From: Shewanella corallii | Lineage (GTDB): Bacteria > Pseudomonadota > Gammaproteobacteria > Enterobacterales > Shewanellaceae | Assembly: GCF_023349125.1 (NCBI RefSeq) | Contig: NZ_JAKIKT010000001.1 | Span: forward strand, 620,001-684,000 | Direction: 5' to 3' | DNA length: 64,000 nucleotides | Shown here: one piece after another, positions 27,271 to 35,286 of the stretch | How the letters are laid out: the number at the start of each line of letters is the position of its first letter | Numbering within the stretch: the first letter of the stretch is position 1 | The notes under the pieces: generated by a model | Databases searched by the model: none | What the model was told of the DNA's origin: nothing | The model's input: the letters and a program-made list of their open reading frames with translations, nothing else | Program-made: the position numbers and the translations under genes

Positions 27271-27360
27271 GCAGACGCTGGCACTTACTCACCTTGGCCC
27301 CAGGGGTGTTGATGTGGTTTGCTGGCGTTACACTTCGGAACTCTCTTTCGGAACAAACCC

Positions 27361-29547
27361 ATGGAAATCAAAGTTAATTTTCTCGATAACCTGAGACTGG
27401 AAGCCAAGTTCGACGACTTCACTGTCGTTGCCGATCAGCCAATCCGCTACAAGGGCGATGGCAGTGCGCCAAGTCCTTTCGATTATTTCCTGGCGTCTTC
27501 AGCCCTGTGCGCGGCTTACTTCGTTAAGGTTTACTGTGTTTCCCGGGAGATCCCGACCGAAGGTATCCGCCTTTCTCAAAACAATATTGTGGACCCTGAG
27601 AACCGTTATAACCAGATTTTTCAAATCCATGTCGAGCTGCCGGACAGCATCTCTGACAAAGACCGTCAGGGCATTCTGCGCTCCATCGATCGCTGCACAG
27701 TGAAGAAGGTGGTACAGACAGGCCCTGAGTTCAAAATTGAGACAGTGGAAAGTCTGGATGAAGACGCTCAGGCCATGCTGATGGTGAAACCAGCTGATGG
27801 CGATAGTACCTTTATTCTGGGTAAAGATTTGCCGCTGGAGCAGACCATCGCCAATATGACAGCGCTGCTGGAAGATTTGGGCATGAAGATTGAGATCTCA
27901 TCCTGGCGTAACCTGGTGCCGAATGTGTGGTCACTGCACATTCGTGATGCCGCATCACCTATGTGCTTTACCAATGGTAAAGGCTCTACCAAAGAGAGCG
28001 CACTGTGTTCGGCGCTGGGCGAGTTTATTGAGCGTCTGAACTGCAACTTCTTCTACAACGATCAGTTCTTCGGTGAAGAGATTGCCAATGCCGAATTCGT
28101 GCATTACCCGCACGAGAAGTGGTTCAAGCCGGGCCCTGATGATGAACTGCCTGAAGGCATCCTGGATGAGTACACGCTGGAGATTTACAACCCGGACGGT
28201 GAACTGGCAGGCTCCAACCTGATTGATACCAACTCAGGCAATGTTGAGCGCGGTATTTGTGCCATCCCCTATAAGCGCCACAGCGATGGCGAGACGGTTT
28301 ACATCCCGTCTAACCTGATTGAAAACCTGTTCCTGTCCAACGGCATGAGTGCAGGTAACAACCTGGATGAAGCCAAGGTGCAGTGTCTGTCTGAAATCTT
28401 CGAGCGCGCAGTTAAACGCCAGATTATCGAAGAAGAGATTGCCCTGCCGGAGGTTCCCAAAGAAGTGCTGGCCAAGTATCCATCCATTATGGCGGGTATC
28501 GAAGCACTGGAAGCTCAGGGCTTCCCTCTGGTGATTAAAGACGCCTCTCTGGGCGGCCAGTTCCCAGTGATGTGCGTAACCCTGATGAACCCACGTACCG
28601 GCGGTGTGTTTGCCTCTTTCGGCGCCCACCCAAGCTTTGAAGTGGCGCTGGAGCGAAGCCTGACAGAACTGCTGCAGGGCCGCAGCTTTGAAGGCCTGAA
28701 CGATGTACAAAAGCCAACCTTTAACAGCATGGCAGTACAGGAGCCTGAGAACTTTGTTGAGCACTTTATCGACTCAACCGGCGTGATCTCCTGGCGCTTC
28801 TTCAGCGAAAAAGCAGACTATGACTTTGTTGAGTGGGATTTCTCCGGCAGCAACGAACAAGAGTCCGCAGCCCTGTTCGGTATTCTGGAGGAGCTGGGAC
28901 TGGAAGCTTATGTAGCTGAGTTTACCGCCATTGGTAACGCCTGCCGTATTCTGGTGCCTGGCTACTCAGAGGTATATCCGGTGACCGATCTGGTGTGGGA
29001 CAACACCAACAAGGCGCTCGACTACCGCGAAGATATTCTGAACCTGCACCGTTTGTCTGACAGCCAACTGGCCGATCTGATTGAGCGTCTGGAAGAGAGC
29101 GAGCTGGATAACTACACAGATATCAAGACCCTGATCGGTATCGAGTTTGATGAGAATACCGAGTGGGGACAGCTGACTATTCTGGAGCTAAAGCTGCTGG
29201 GTTATCTGGCGCTGGGCGAGCTTGAAGCGGCTATTGAGCTGGTGGAAACCTTCCTGCAGTACAACGACAATACGGTAGACCGTAATCTCTTCTATCAGGC
29301 AATGCAGGCTGTGCTGGAAATTGCACTGGATGATGAGCTGGAGCTGGAAGACTTCAACTACAACCTGACCCGCATGTTCGGTAAAGAGCGCATGGACCAG
29401 GTGATTGGCTCAATCAATGGCTCAGTGCGCTTTGCCGGTCTGACGCCTACCAGCATGAAGTTGGAAGGACTGGATCGCCACCTGCGTTTGATCGACAGCT
29501 ATAAGAAGTTGCATCAGGCCCGCGCCCGTCTGGCAGATAAATACTGA
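27361..29547 (+). CDS. OsmC domain fused to YcaO (ribosomal protein S12 methylthiotransfer-associated) protein
   Basis: A 728-residue fusion. Residues 1-140 form an OsmC-like peroxidase domain with both family Cys in place (SSALCAAYF and IDRCTVKKV). The rest aligns by eye with E. coli YcaO along its whole length: SSWRNLVPNVWSLHIRD, FTNGKGSTKESALCSALGEF, NGMSAGNNLDEAKVQ, LSEIFERAVK and SLGGQFPVMCV. YcaO uses ATP and is linked with RimO-dependent methylthiolation of S12. The PxPxP tail of azoline-forming YcaO enzymes is absent. ATG 27361 has no clear ribosome site; a frame 42 bases longer is possible. Confidence 0.9.
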   Translation: MEIKVNFLDNLRLEAKFDDFTVVADQPIRYKGDGSAPSPFDYFLASSALCAAYFVKVYCVSREIPTEGIRLSQNNIVDPENRYNQIFQIHVELPDSISDKDRQGILRSIDRCTVKKVVQTGPEFKIETVESLDEDAQAMLMVKPADGDSTFILGKDLPLEQTIANMTALLEDLGMKIEISSWRNLVPNVWSLHIRDAASPMCFTNGKGSTKESALCSALGEFIERLNCNFFYNDQFFGEEIANAEFVHYPHEKWFKPGPDDELPEGILDEYTLEIYNPDGELAGSNLIDTNSGNVERGICAIPYKRHSDGETVYIPSNLIENLFLSNGMSAGNNLDEAKVQCLSEIFERAVKRQIIEEEIALPEVPKEVLAKYPSIMAGIEALEAQGFPLVIKDASLGGQFPVMCVTLMNPRTGGVFASFGAHPSFEVALERSLTELLQGRSFEGLNDVQKPTFNSMAVQEPENFVEHFIDSTGVISWRFFSEKADYDFVEWDFSGSNEQESAALFGILEELGLEAYVAEFTAIGNACRILVPGYSEVYPVTDLVWDNTNKALDYREDILNLHRLSDSQLADLIERLEESELDNYTDIKTLIGIEFDENTEWGQLTILELKLLGYLALGELEAAIELVETFLQYNDNTVDRNLFYQAMQAVLEIALDDELELEDFNYNLTRMFGKERMDQVIGSINGSVRFAGLTPTSMKLEGLDRHLRLIDSYKKLHQARARLADKY

Positions 29548-29563
29548 GTTGACTGTTTGAACT

Positions 29564-29593
29564 AAAAACGCCGGCAATTGCCGGCGTTTTTGA
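29564..29593. terminator. Bidirectional terminator between OsmC-YcaO and proA
   Basis: AAAAACGCCGGC-AATT-GCCGGCGTTTTT is a perfect stem with A and T tracts on either side. Confidence 0.9.
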
Positions 29594-29598
29594 TAAGG

Positions 29599-30846
29599 CT
29601 AGCCTTTTATCTGGCCATTGCCTGTCACCACAAACTTCTCTGCGGTCAGGGCCTCAAGGCCCATGGGGCCGTAGGCGTGTAACTTGGTGGTGGCGATACC
29701 GATCTCTGCTCCCAGTCCCAGCTCGGCACCATCTGAGAAGCGGGAAGAGGCATTCCACATCACCACAGAAGCATCAACCAGACGCTGGAAGCGCGCAGCG
29801 GTTTCTTCATTGGTGGTGCAGATCACTTCGGTATGGTGGCTGCCAAAGCGGTCAATATGGGCCAGCGCGGCATCTAAGTTATCAACCTGGCGAATGGCGA
29901 TCTCCAGATCCAGATACTCCTGACCAAACTCCTCTTCTTTCAGCACCTTGCCCACCTGAATATGCTGAGCAGCTTGCTCGCAGCCATTGATAAAGACAGA
30001 CTTCTCTTTAAGGGCTTCTGCAGCCAGTGGCAGGAAGTCAGCGGCAATATCTTGGTGAACCAGGCAGCCCTCAAGGGCATTGCACACGCCGGTTCTCTGG
30101 GTTTTGCCATTGACCAGCAGGGACAGTGCCTGGTTGATATCCGCATCCCGGTCTATATAGAGATGACACACACCTTTGAAGTGCTGAATAACCGGAACCT
30201 TGCTGTTTTCAGTCACATAGCGGATAAGTCCTTCACCGCCTCTGGGGATAATCACGTCAATCAGTCCCTGCTGTTCCATCAACTCCTGCATCAGTGCACG
30301 ATCAGGATTGGGGACCACGCTGATCAGTGCCGCGGGCAGATTAAACTGCTCCAGCACATGCTGCAGAATAGCTGAGATGGCGAGGCTGGAGGCAAGAGCC
30401 TCTTTACCCCCACGCAGGATAACGGCATTACCCGATTTAAAACACAGTGCTCCGGCGTCAGCTGTGACATTGGGGCGAGCCTCATAGATCATGCAAACCA
30501 CGCCCAGCGGAATACGCATCTTCTCGACTTTAAGACCATTGGGGCGCTCTGCCTGCAAACGTGTCTTGCCTACCGGGTCTTCCAGGCTGGCCAAAGTGCG
30601 CAGACCCTGTGCCATATCGGCAATACGTGCCGGAGTCAGGGTCAGTCTGTCGACCATAGCGGCATTTAATCCCAGCTCATCGGCCTGTGAAAGGTCCTGA
30701 CGGTTGGCTTCAATAATTTGTTGCTGCTGGGCTTCCAGCGCATTGGCCATCGCCTGCAATACTTGATTTTTGGTGTCGGTCGATACACCGGCAAGCACTT
30801 TGGCGGCTTGGCTGGCTTTCAGGGCAATCTCTTTGATTAAACTCAT
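29599..30846 (-). CDS. proA: Gamma-glutamyl phosphate reductase
   Basis: NADPH-dependent reduction of gamma-glutamyl phosphate to glutamate semialdehyde in proline synthesis. Aldehyde dehydrogenase-like fold, 415 residues. The catalytic Cys lies in TGVCNALEG, and MIYEARPNVTADAGALCFKSGNAVILRGG and VIIPRGGEGLI are family blocks. The C-terminus GPMGLEALTAEKF is typical. It overlaps proB by four bases. Confidence 0.96.
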   Translation of the reverse strand: MSLIKEIALKASQAAKVLAGVSTDTKNQVLQAMANALEAQQQQIIEANRQDLSQADELGLNAAMVDRLTLTPARIADMAQGLRTLASLEDPVGKTRLQAERPNGLKVEKMRIPLGVVCMIYEARPNVTADAGALCFKSGNAVILRGGKEALASSLAISAILQHVLEQFNLPAALISVVPNPDRALMQELMEQQGLIDVIIPRGGEGLIRYVTENSKVPVIQHFKGVCHLYIDRDADINQALSLLVNGKTQRTGVCNALEGCLVHQDIAADFLPLAAEALKEKSVFINGCEQAAQHIQVGKVLKEEEFGQEYLDLEIAIRQVDNLDAALAHIDRFGSHHTEVICTTNEETAARFQRLVDASVVMWNASSRFSDGAELGLGAEIGIATTKLHAYGPMGLEALTAEKFVVTGNGQIKG

Positions 30847-31955
30847 TTGTTCTCCATAACAACGACTTCCGGCTCGATAATGTCGTTAACTTTTTCATTG
30901 GCCGGCATGTTGTGAGTAGCAAAATATTCCAGCAGACAACTGCTGTAGCGGCTGTGGGCACGGGCAATCTCATTGCCATCACTGTCATACAGACTGATGG
31001 GGTCTCCCTTTTGAAAGCTGCCATCAACCTGGGCAATCACCTCCGAGGTCAGTCCCTCTGTGTTGCCTTCACTCAGGGCTTTGGTGTCCCACTCCTCTTC
31101 AAAAACAACCTTGCCAAAGGTTCTGACCGTATGGGCCATCCAGTGATCCCCTGAGGTCATGGGATTACTTCGGCCAACAAAGCAGGTGCCCGGGTTCTCA
31201 CCTTTAAGCAGAGCATCAAAACTGGCGTTATTACGGCCATCGAGTACATAAGTATCTATGCCGTGAGCTGTGGCCTTCTCAGCGGCTTCCACCTTGGTGA
31301 ACATGCCGCCAGTACCTACATCGGACCCAGAGCCACCCGCCATAGCAAATACCTCAGGGGTAATTTTGTTGACCACTGGAACCAGGGTCGCATCGGCAAC
31401 CTCTTTAGGGTTGGCGGTATACAAGCCCTCAATATCGGTACAGAGGATCAGAGCATCAGCATCCGCAGCGGCGGCAACCATAGCCGCCAGGTTGTCGTTG
31501 TCACCAACCTTAAGACGTTTGGTAGTGACGGCATCATTCTCATTCACTATGGGGAGCAACTGGTTATCCAACAGAGCAAACAGGGTTTCGCGGATACTCT
31601 GGTGGCGCTCCTTATCTCTTAGATCTGCATGGGTAATGAGCAATTGAGCAGTGGCATCATCAAAGAATCTTGACCAGGTCGCCATCATCTCCATCTGTCC
31701 GGCTGCTGCTCTGGCTTTACGTACTGCAACTGAGTCACTGCCGGGTTTATCAACCAGGTAGGCTCCTGCGGCCACTGAGCCGGAGGAGACAAGTACAACA
31801 TCTATCTGTTGTTGCCGGCATTGAAGAATGAACTGAGCGATGCTGAGAAGGTAACGGCTGCTGCAGCCGTGGCGATTGGGGGATATAAGGGCGCTGCCAA
31901 CTTTAACGACAACTCTTTTCCATTGGTTAACAGATTTCATCATCCAGAAGAGCAT
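30843..31955 (-). CDS. proB: Glutamate 5-kinase
   Basis: First enzyme of proline synthesis. Residues 10-265 form an amino-acid kinase domain (RVVVKVGSALIS, VLVSSGSVAAGAY, VNENDAVT and GGMFTKVEAAEKA); the C-terminal part is a PUA domain. Length is 370 residues, close to E. coli. The usual first residues differ: the chosen ATG at 31955 has AAGG five bases upstream, while ATG at 31943 or 31940 would match the family start better. It forms an operon with proA. Confidence 0.94.
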   Translation of the reverse strand: MLFWMMKSVNQWKRVVVKVGSALISPNRHGCSSRYLLSIAQFILQCRQQQIDVVLVSSGSVAAGAYLVDKPGSDSVAVRKARAAAGQMEMMATWSRFFDDATAQLLITHADLRDKERHQSIRETLFALLDNQLLPIVNENDAVTTKRLKVGDNDNLAAMVAAAADADALILCTDIEGLYTANPKEVADATLVPVVNKITPEVFAMAGGSGSDVGTGGMFTKVEAAEKATAHGIDTYVLDGRNNASFDALLKGENPGTCFVGRSNPMTSGDHWMAHTVRTFGKVVFEEEWDTKALSEGNTEGLTSEVIAQVDGSFQKGDPISLYDSDGNEIARAHSRYSSCLLEYFATHNMPANEKVNDIIEPEVVVMENK

Positions 31956-32287
31956 GATGACCTTGGTCAGTCATGGCACTTCAATTACACTCCATTTAAT
32001 TTGAGTTGAAAGTAAATTCGATGTTGCGGTGGCTAAGTATAACGGCTTAAATGATATTTTCCAGCGGCGTTCGGATGATTTGTATGGGTAATAAAGGTTA
32101 GATGTGGAATTATTTTCAGCTTGAAGTCGCTGAAACTTTGACTTAAGAGGGTGGCAAATATTGCGAGCAAAAGAAGCTGAACTCGAGTAAAATGCGCTCC
32201 CAATATCTGCCCGGTCAGCTCAAGACCTTGCCCTCAGACTTTGGGACTGTCCGGCGGATCTTTGGATAACATAAAGAGAATCGCACC
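31956..32287. other. Divergent promoter region between proB and the phosphoribosyltransferase gene
   Basis: An AT-rich spacer. I see no ORF, hairpin or recognisable operator. It must hold both promoters, and I cannot pick convincing -35/-10 pairs by eye. Confidence 0.4.
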
Positions 32288-32854
32288 ATGACAGAAAAAC
32301 GTTTTATTACCGCTCAGGAACTCCTCGAAGACTCCTTCCGCCTGGCTGCCCAGGTGTATGAAAGTGGTTTCCGCCCACAGTTTATTGTGGGTATCTGGCG
32401 TGGTGGTGCCCCAATCGGTATTGCAGTTCAGGAATACTTCGACTTCAAAAAAGTAGAAACCGACCATATTGCTGTGCGTACCTCTTCCTACTATGGCATC
32501 GGCACTGATAAGCAGAGCAAAGAGATCAAGGTTCATGGTCTGCACTACATCATTGAAAATGCTAATGCCTCAGACGGCTTGTTGATTGTAGATGATGTAT
32601 TCGACTCTGGCCGCAGTGTGCACGCTCTGATGGAAGTGCTGAAAGAGCAGATGCGTCTGAATCTGCCTCAGGATATCCGTATCGCTTGTCCTTACTATAA
32701 GCCTGCCAATACTCAGGTACCGCTGAAGCCGGATTATTACATTCATAATTCTGATGAGTGGCTGGTATTCCCACACGAAGTGGCCGGTCTGACCGAGCAA
32801 GAGCTGGATGAAGGTAAGAGTGATTTGGCGAACATTCGCCATTTATTCAAATAA
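32288..32854 (+). CDS. Purine phosphoribosyltransferase-like protein
   Basis: A 188-residue type I phosphoribosyltransferase. The PRPP-binding block LLIVDDVFDSGRS lies at residues 98-110, and the opening FIVGIWRGGAPIGIAVQEYF resembles hypoxanthine/xanthine-guanine enzymes. It likely salvages a purine base with PRPP to the nucleotide, but the base is not certain. It is monocistronic with a terminator behind it. Confidence 0.88.
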   Translation: MTEKRFITAQELLEDSFRLAAQVYESGFRPQFIVGIWRGGAPIGIAVQEYFDFKKVETDHIAVRTSSYYGIGTDKQSKEIKVHGLHYIIENANASDGLLIVDDVFDSGRSVHALMEVLKEQMRLNLPQDIRIACPYYKPANTQVPLKPDYYIHNSDEWLVFPHEVAGLTEQELDEGKSDLANIRHLFK

Positions 32855-32904
32855 CTTCACTGGCAAGAAAGCTCTGGCAGCGTTCTGCTGGGGTAAGTGA
32901 AAAA

Positions 32905-32941
32905 CAAAGGCTGCACTTCAATTGGAAGGCAGCCTTTTTTA
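32905..32941 (+). terminator. Terminator after the phosphoribosyltransferase gene
   Basis: GGCTGC-A-CTTC-AATT-GGAAG-GCAGCC folds into a stem with one bulge and is followed by six T residues. Confidence 0.85.
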
Positions 32942-32964
32942 ATTCCAGGCTTTAAAGCGTCTTG

Positions 32965-33062
32965 CCACGAAGCACCAACTTCGTTGGCTTCACGAAGAAC
33001 ACGAAGACAATACAAGAAAGAGGGCTGGCTTTCTTTCGTGAGCTTCGTTGCTCTTGGTGGTT
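32965..33062. repeat. CACGAAG-type intergenic repeat
   Basis: CCACGAAG occurs at 32965-32972, a tandem CACGAAGAACACGAAG at 32991-33006, and inverted copies near 33032-33048 (TTTCGTG, CTTCG). CCAACTTCGTTGG forms a small hairpin inside. Similar 'CACGAAG' stretches are dispersed in intergenic DNA of many bacteria; here it fills the gap between two convergent genes. Confidence 0.6.
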
Positions 33063-33087
33063 GATTGCTTCTCCAACCCTGAGAGAG

Positions 33088-35103
33088 TTACTGCTCTTTT
33101 GGTAATGCCTTATCAGACAGATGCTGAGTCAGCTCATCCAGCCAGGGCTCAAAGTTGACCCACTGGTCCACTCCCTGTTTGTAGATGGGCTGACGAACCT
33201 GCTCCGAGCTGGCGGTGCGAACTGAGCGCTTGGTGCGGTGGAACTCAACACAGCTTTCCTCAAAAGGTAGCTCCAGATAGTCGAGAATGCGGCGAACCTG
33301 AGTCTCCAGATCATCGACTACATCTTCATACTGCACATGCAGGATCTCTCCGGGGAACACACTGTGCCAATGGTCCATCAATTCCACATAGCCTGAGTAG
33401 TAACGGCCAACCTGCTCAAGGCCATAGGTAAACTCCTGACCCTCGGCAAACAGCTGCTTAAAGTTACTGAAGCAGCAGGCCATGGCGGCGCGTCTGGCAT
33501 CGATAATTTTAGCCTTGGGCAGTATCAGCTTTATCAGGCCGATATGGCGGAAGTTGTTGGGCATTTTATCGATAAAGAAGGGCGCACTGCCTCTATGCAC
33601 CCGGGTGTTGTCCAGAAACTCCTGGCCCAGCTGCTTTAGCTCACTGTCACTCAGGTCCGTCAAATTCTCTGGATATCTTGGTGCTTCATCCAGGCGGCGA
33701 CGACCATTAAGGCGATGGGCCATTGCCAGAATATCCGGCAGCTCCAGTGTGCCATCCACTTTGGAGTGGGATGCGATAATCTGCTCAATCAGGGTCGAAC
33801 CGGCTCTGGGCATGCCGAGAATGAAAATGGGGTCCGGAGCGGGATTGCCCCTGCCACCTTTATCGGCGATAAGCTCAGGGGTGATCCACTGTTTTTGCAA
33901 GCCAAAGTCGCGCTCAATACGCTCAGACTCGTATCTGAGCTCCTGACGTTTCAGTTCATTGCCCTGATGGTAGTAACCAAAGGCTTCTTCAAACTGTTTC
34001 CTGTCCTCCAGTCCTTTACCCAGCGCGAAGCAGAGGTGGTACTTGTCCTGCAGTCGGGTTGAGTCTGCCTGCAGCTGCTCCTGCATCCAGCGAATCTCAT
34101 CATCGCTGAATTTGTAGGTCTTAAGGTTGGCCAGACTCCAGAAGGCATCACCAAATGCCGGCTTAAGCTGGTACGCCTTTTGGTAAGAGGCGATAGCGTC
34201 ATCCTGTCTGCCAACAGTTTTCAGCGCGTGGCCACGAACCAGATAGAGATCAGCGTTGTCCGGCAACTGGGCAATGACCCGGTCGTAGAGTTCCAGCGCC
34301 TGGTCATAGCGGCCGATGGCAACACACTGATTGGCATGGCAGGTGTCGAAGCTGGGGTTGTTGGGGTAGATGCTGACCAGTTTTTCAGAGGCTTTATGGG
34401 CCTGAGCAAACTTCTGGCGTCTGTGCAGTACCTGAATGTGGTCAAACAGCAGCTGGCGATTATCCGGCTCAAACTCCAGCGCGCTTTCCAGTAGAAACTC
34501 GGCATCATCCAGCACATTCAAGCGCATTCCCAACTGCGCCAACAGGCGCATGGCTTCAGTATCTTTGGGGTTGGCCTGCAGATAGTGGCGGCACAGCTGT
34601 TCCGCCTTCTGCAGCTTGCCTTCATGCAGCATGGAGTTGATGGAAACCAGAATCGGCGGCAGGGCACTGTAATGTTCCAGATGGGCAACCGCGTGGGTGA
34701 CTTCGCCCTGTATTCCTGCCTGAGTGGCCAATTGAGCCAGACGCTGCCAGCTTGCTGTTAATGCAGGGTTGAGTTTTACAGCCTGACGATAGGCCTGCAG
34801 CGCCAGCTCCGGCTTATCCATAGCCAGCAATATATGCCCCTGCTCCTGAAATGCCCGGCCGAAGTCCGGTGCCAGGGATTGCAGCTGCTGGCAAAGCTCC
34901 AGCGCTCTGGAAAGCTGCTGACTGTATCTGGCACAGACGGCGTTCATATACACAAGTTCTGTGTGTTTTGGGTGCAAGGGTAACAGCTGCTGACACAGTT
35001 CGTCGGCGGCCTTGATTTGGCCTGCCTGCATCTGCTGTTTTATCTGCTTGATGCTGTCGTTCAGCTCAGCGGTTGAATGGGGTTGCTCAGGGGAGCTTGT
35101 CAT
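33088..35103 (-). CDS. Tetratricopeptide-repeat sulfotransferase
   Basis: A 671-residue cytoplasmic protein. The first about 370 residues are an array of TPR helices (LALQAYRQAVKLNPA and ALELYDRVIAQLPDNADLYLVRG). The C-terminal third is a sulfotransferase domain with the PAPS 5'-phosphosulfate loop FILGMPRAGSTLIEQII followed by ASHSKVDGTLELP. It would transfer sulfate from PAPS (made by the cys operon in this window) to an unknown acceptor. It lies next to a TonB-dependent receptor on the same strand; such pairs are common in other proteobacteria, but the link is unexplained. Confidence 0.88.
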   Translation of the reverse strand: MTSSPEQPHSTAELNDSIKQIKQQMQAGQIKAADELCQQLLPLHPKHTELVYMNAVCARYSQQLSRALELCQQLQSLAPDFGRAFQEQGHILLAMDKPELALQAYRQAVKLNPALTASWQRLAQLATQAGIQGEVTHAVAHLEHYSALPPILVSINSMLHEGKLQKAEQLCRHYLQANPKDTEAMRLLAQLGMRLNVLDDAEFLLESALEFEPDNRQLLFDHIQVLHRRQKFAQAHKASEKLVSIYPNNPSFDTCHANQCVAIGRYDQALELYDRVIAQLPDNADLYLVRGHALKTVGRQDDAIASYQKAYQLKPAFGDAFWSLANLKTYKFSDDEIRWMQEQLQADSTRLQDKYHLCFALGKGLEDRKQFEEAFGYYHQGNELKRQELRYESERIERDFGLQKQWITPELIADKGGRGNPAPDPIFILGMPRAGSTLIEQIIASHSKVDGTLELPDILAMAHRLNGRRRLDEAPRYPENLTDLSDSELKQLGQEFLDNTRVHRGSAPFFIDKMPNNFRHIGLIKLILPKAKIIDARRAAMACCFSNFKQLFAEGQEFTYGLEQVGRYYSGYVELMDHWHSVFPGEILHVQYEDVVDDLETQVRRILDYLELPFEESCVEFHRTKRSVRTASSEQVRQPIYKQGVDQWVNFEPWLDELTQHLSDKALPKEQ

Positions 35104-35221
35104 TATTTTGCCCTTTTACGCTTTTGCTCGTTCCGCTTATCCGGGACCCGATATGATCGTTTATCTGTTAAGCCTGACCAGACTAAAGCTTCACAGTTAA
35201 ATAATCATGGGGAGATGAAAG

Positions 35222-35248
35222 AAAGGCAGCCCGCAGGCTGCCTTATCA
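35222..35248 (-). terminator. Terminator after the TonB-dependent receptor
   Basis: GGCAGCC-TGCG-GGCTGCC (minus strand) forms a perfect 7-bp stem followed by TTTCTTTC. It lies 40 bases past the receptor stop and ends transcription before the sulfotransferase gene. Confidence 0.8.
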
Positions 35249-35286
35249 CGTTTACAGCTAAACTATCAGCGACTTATGTCTGATGC

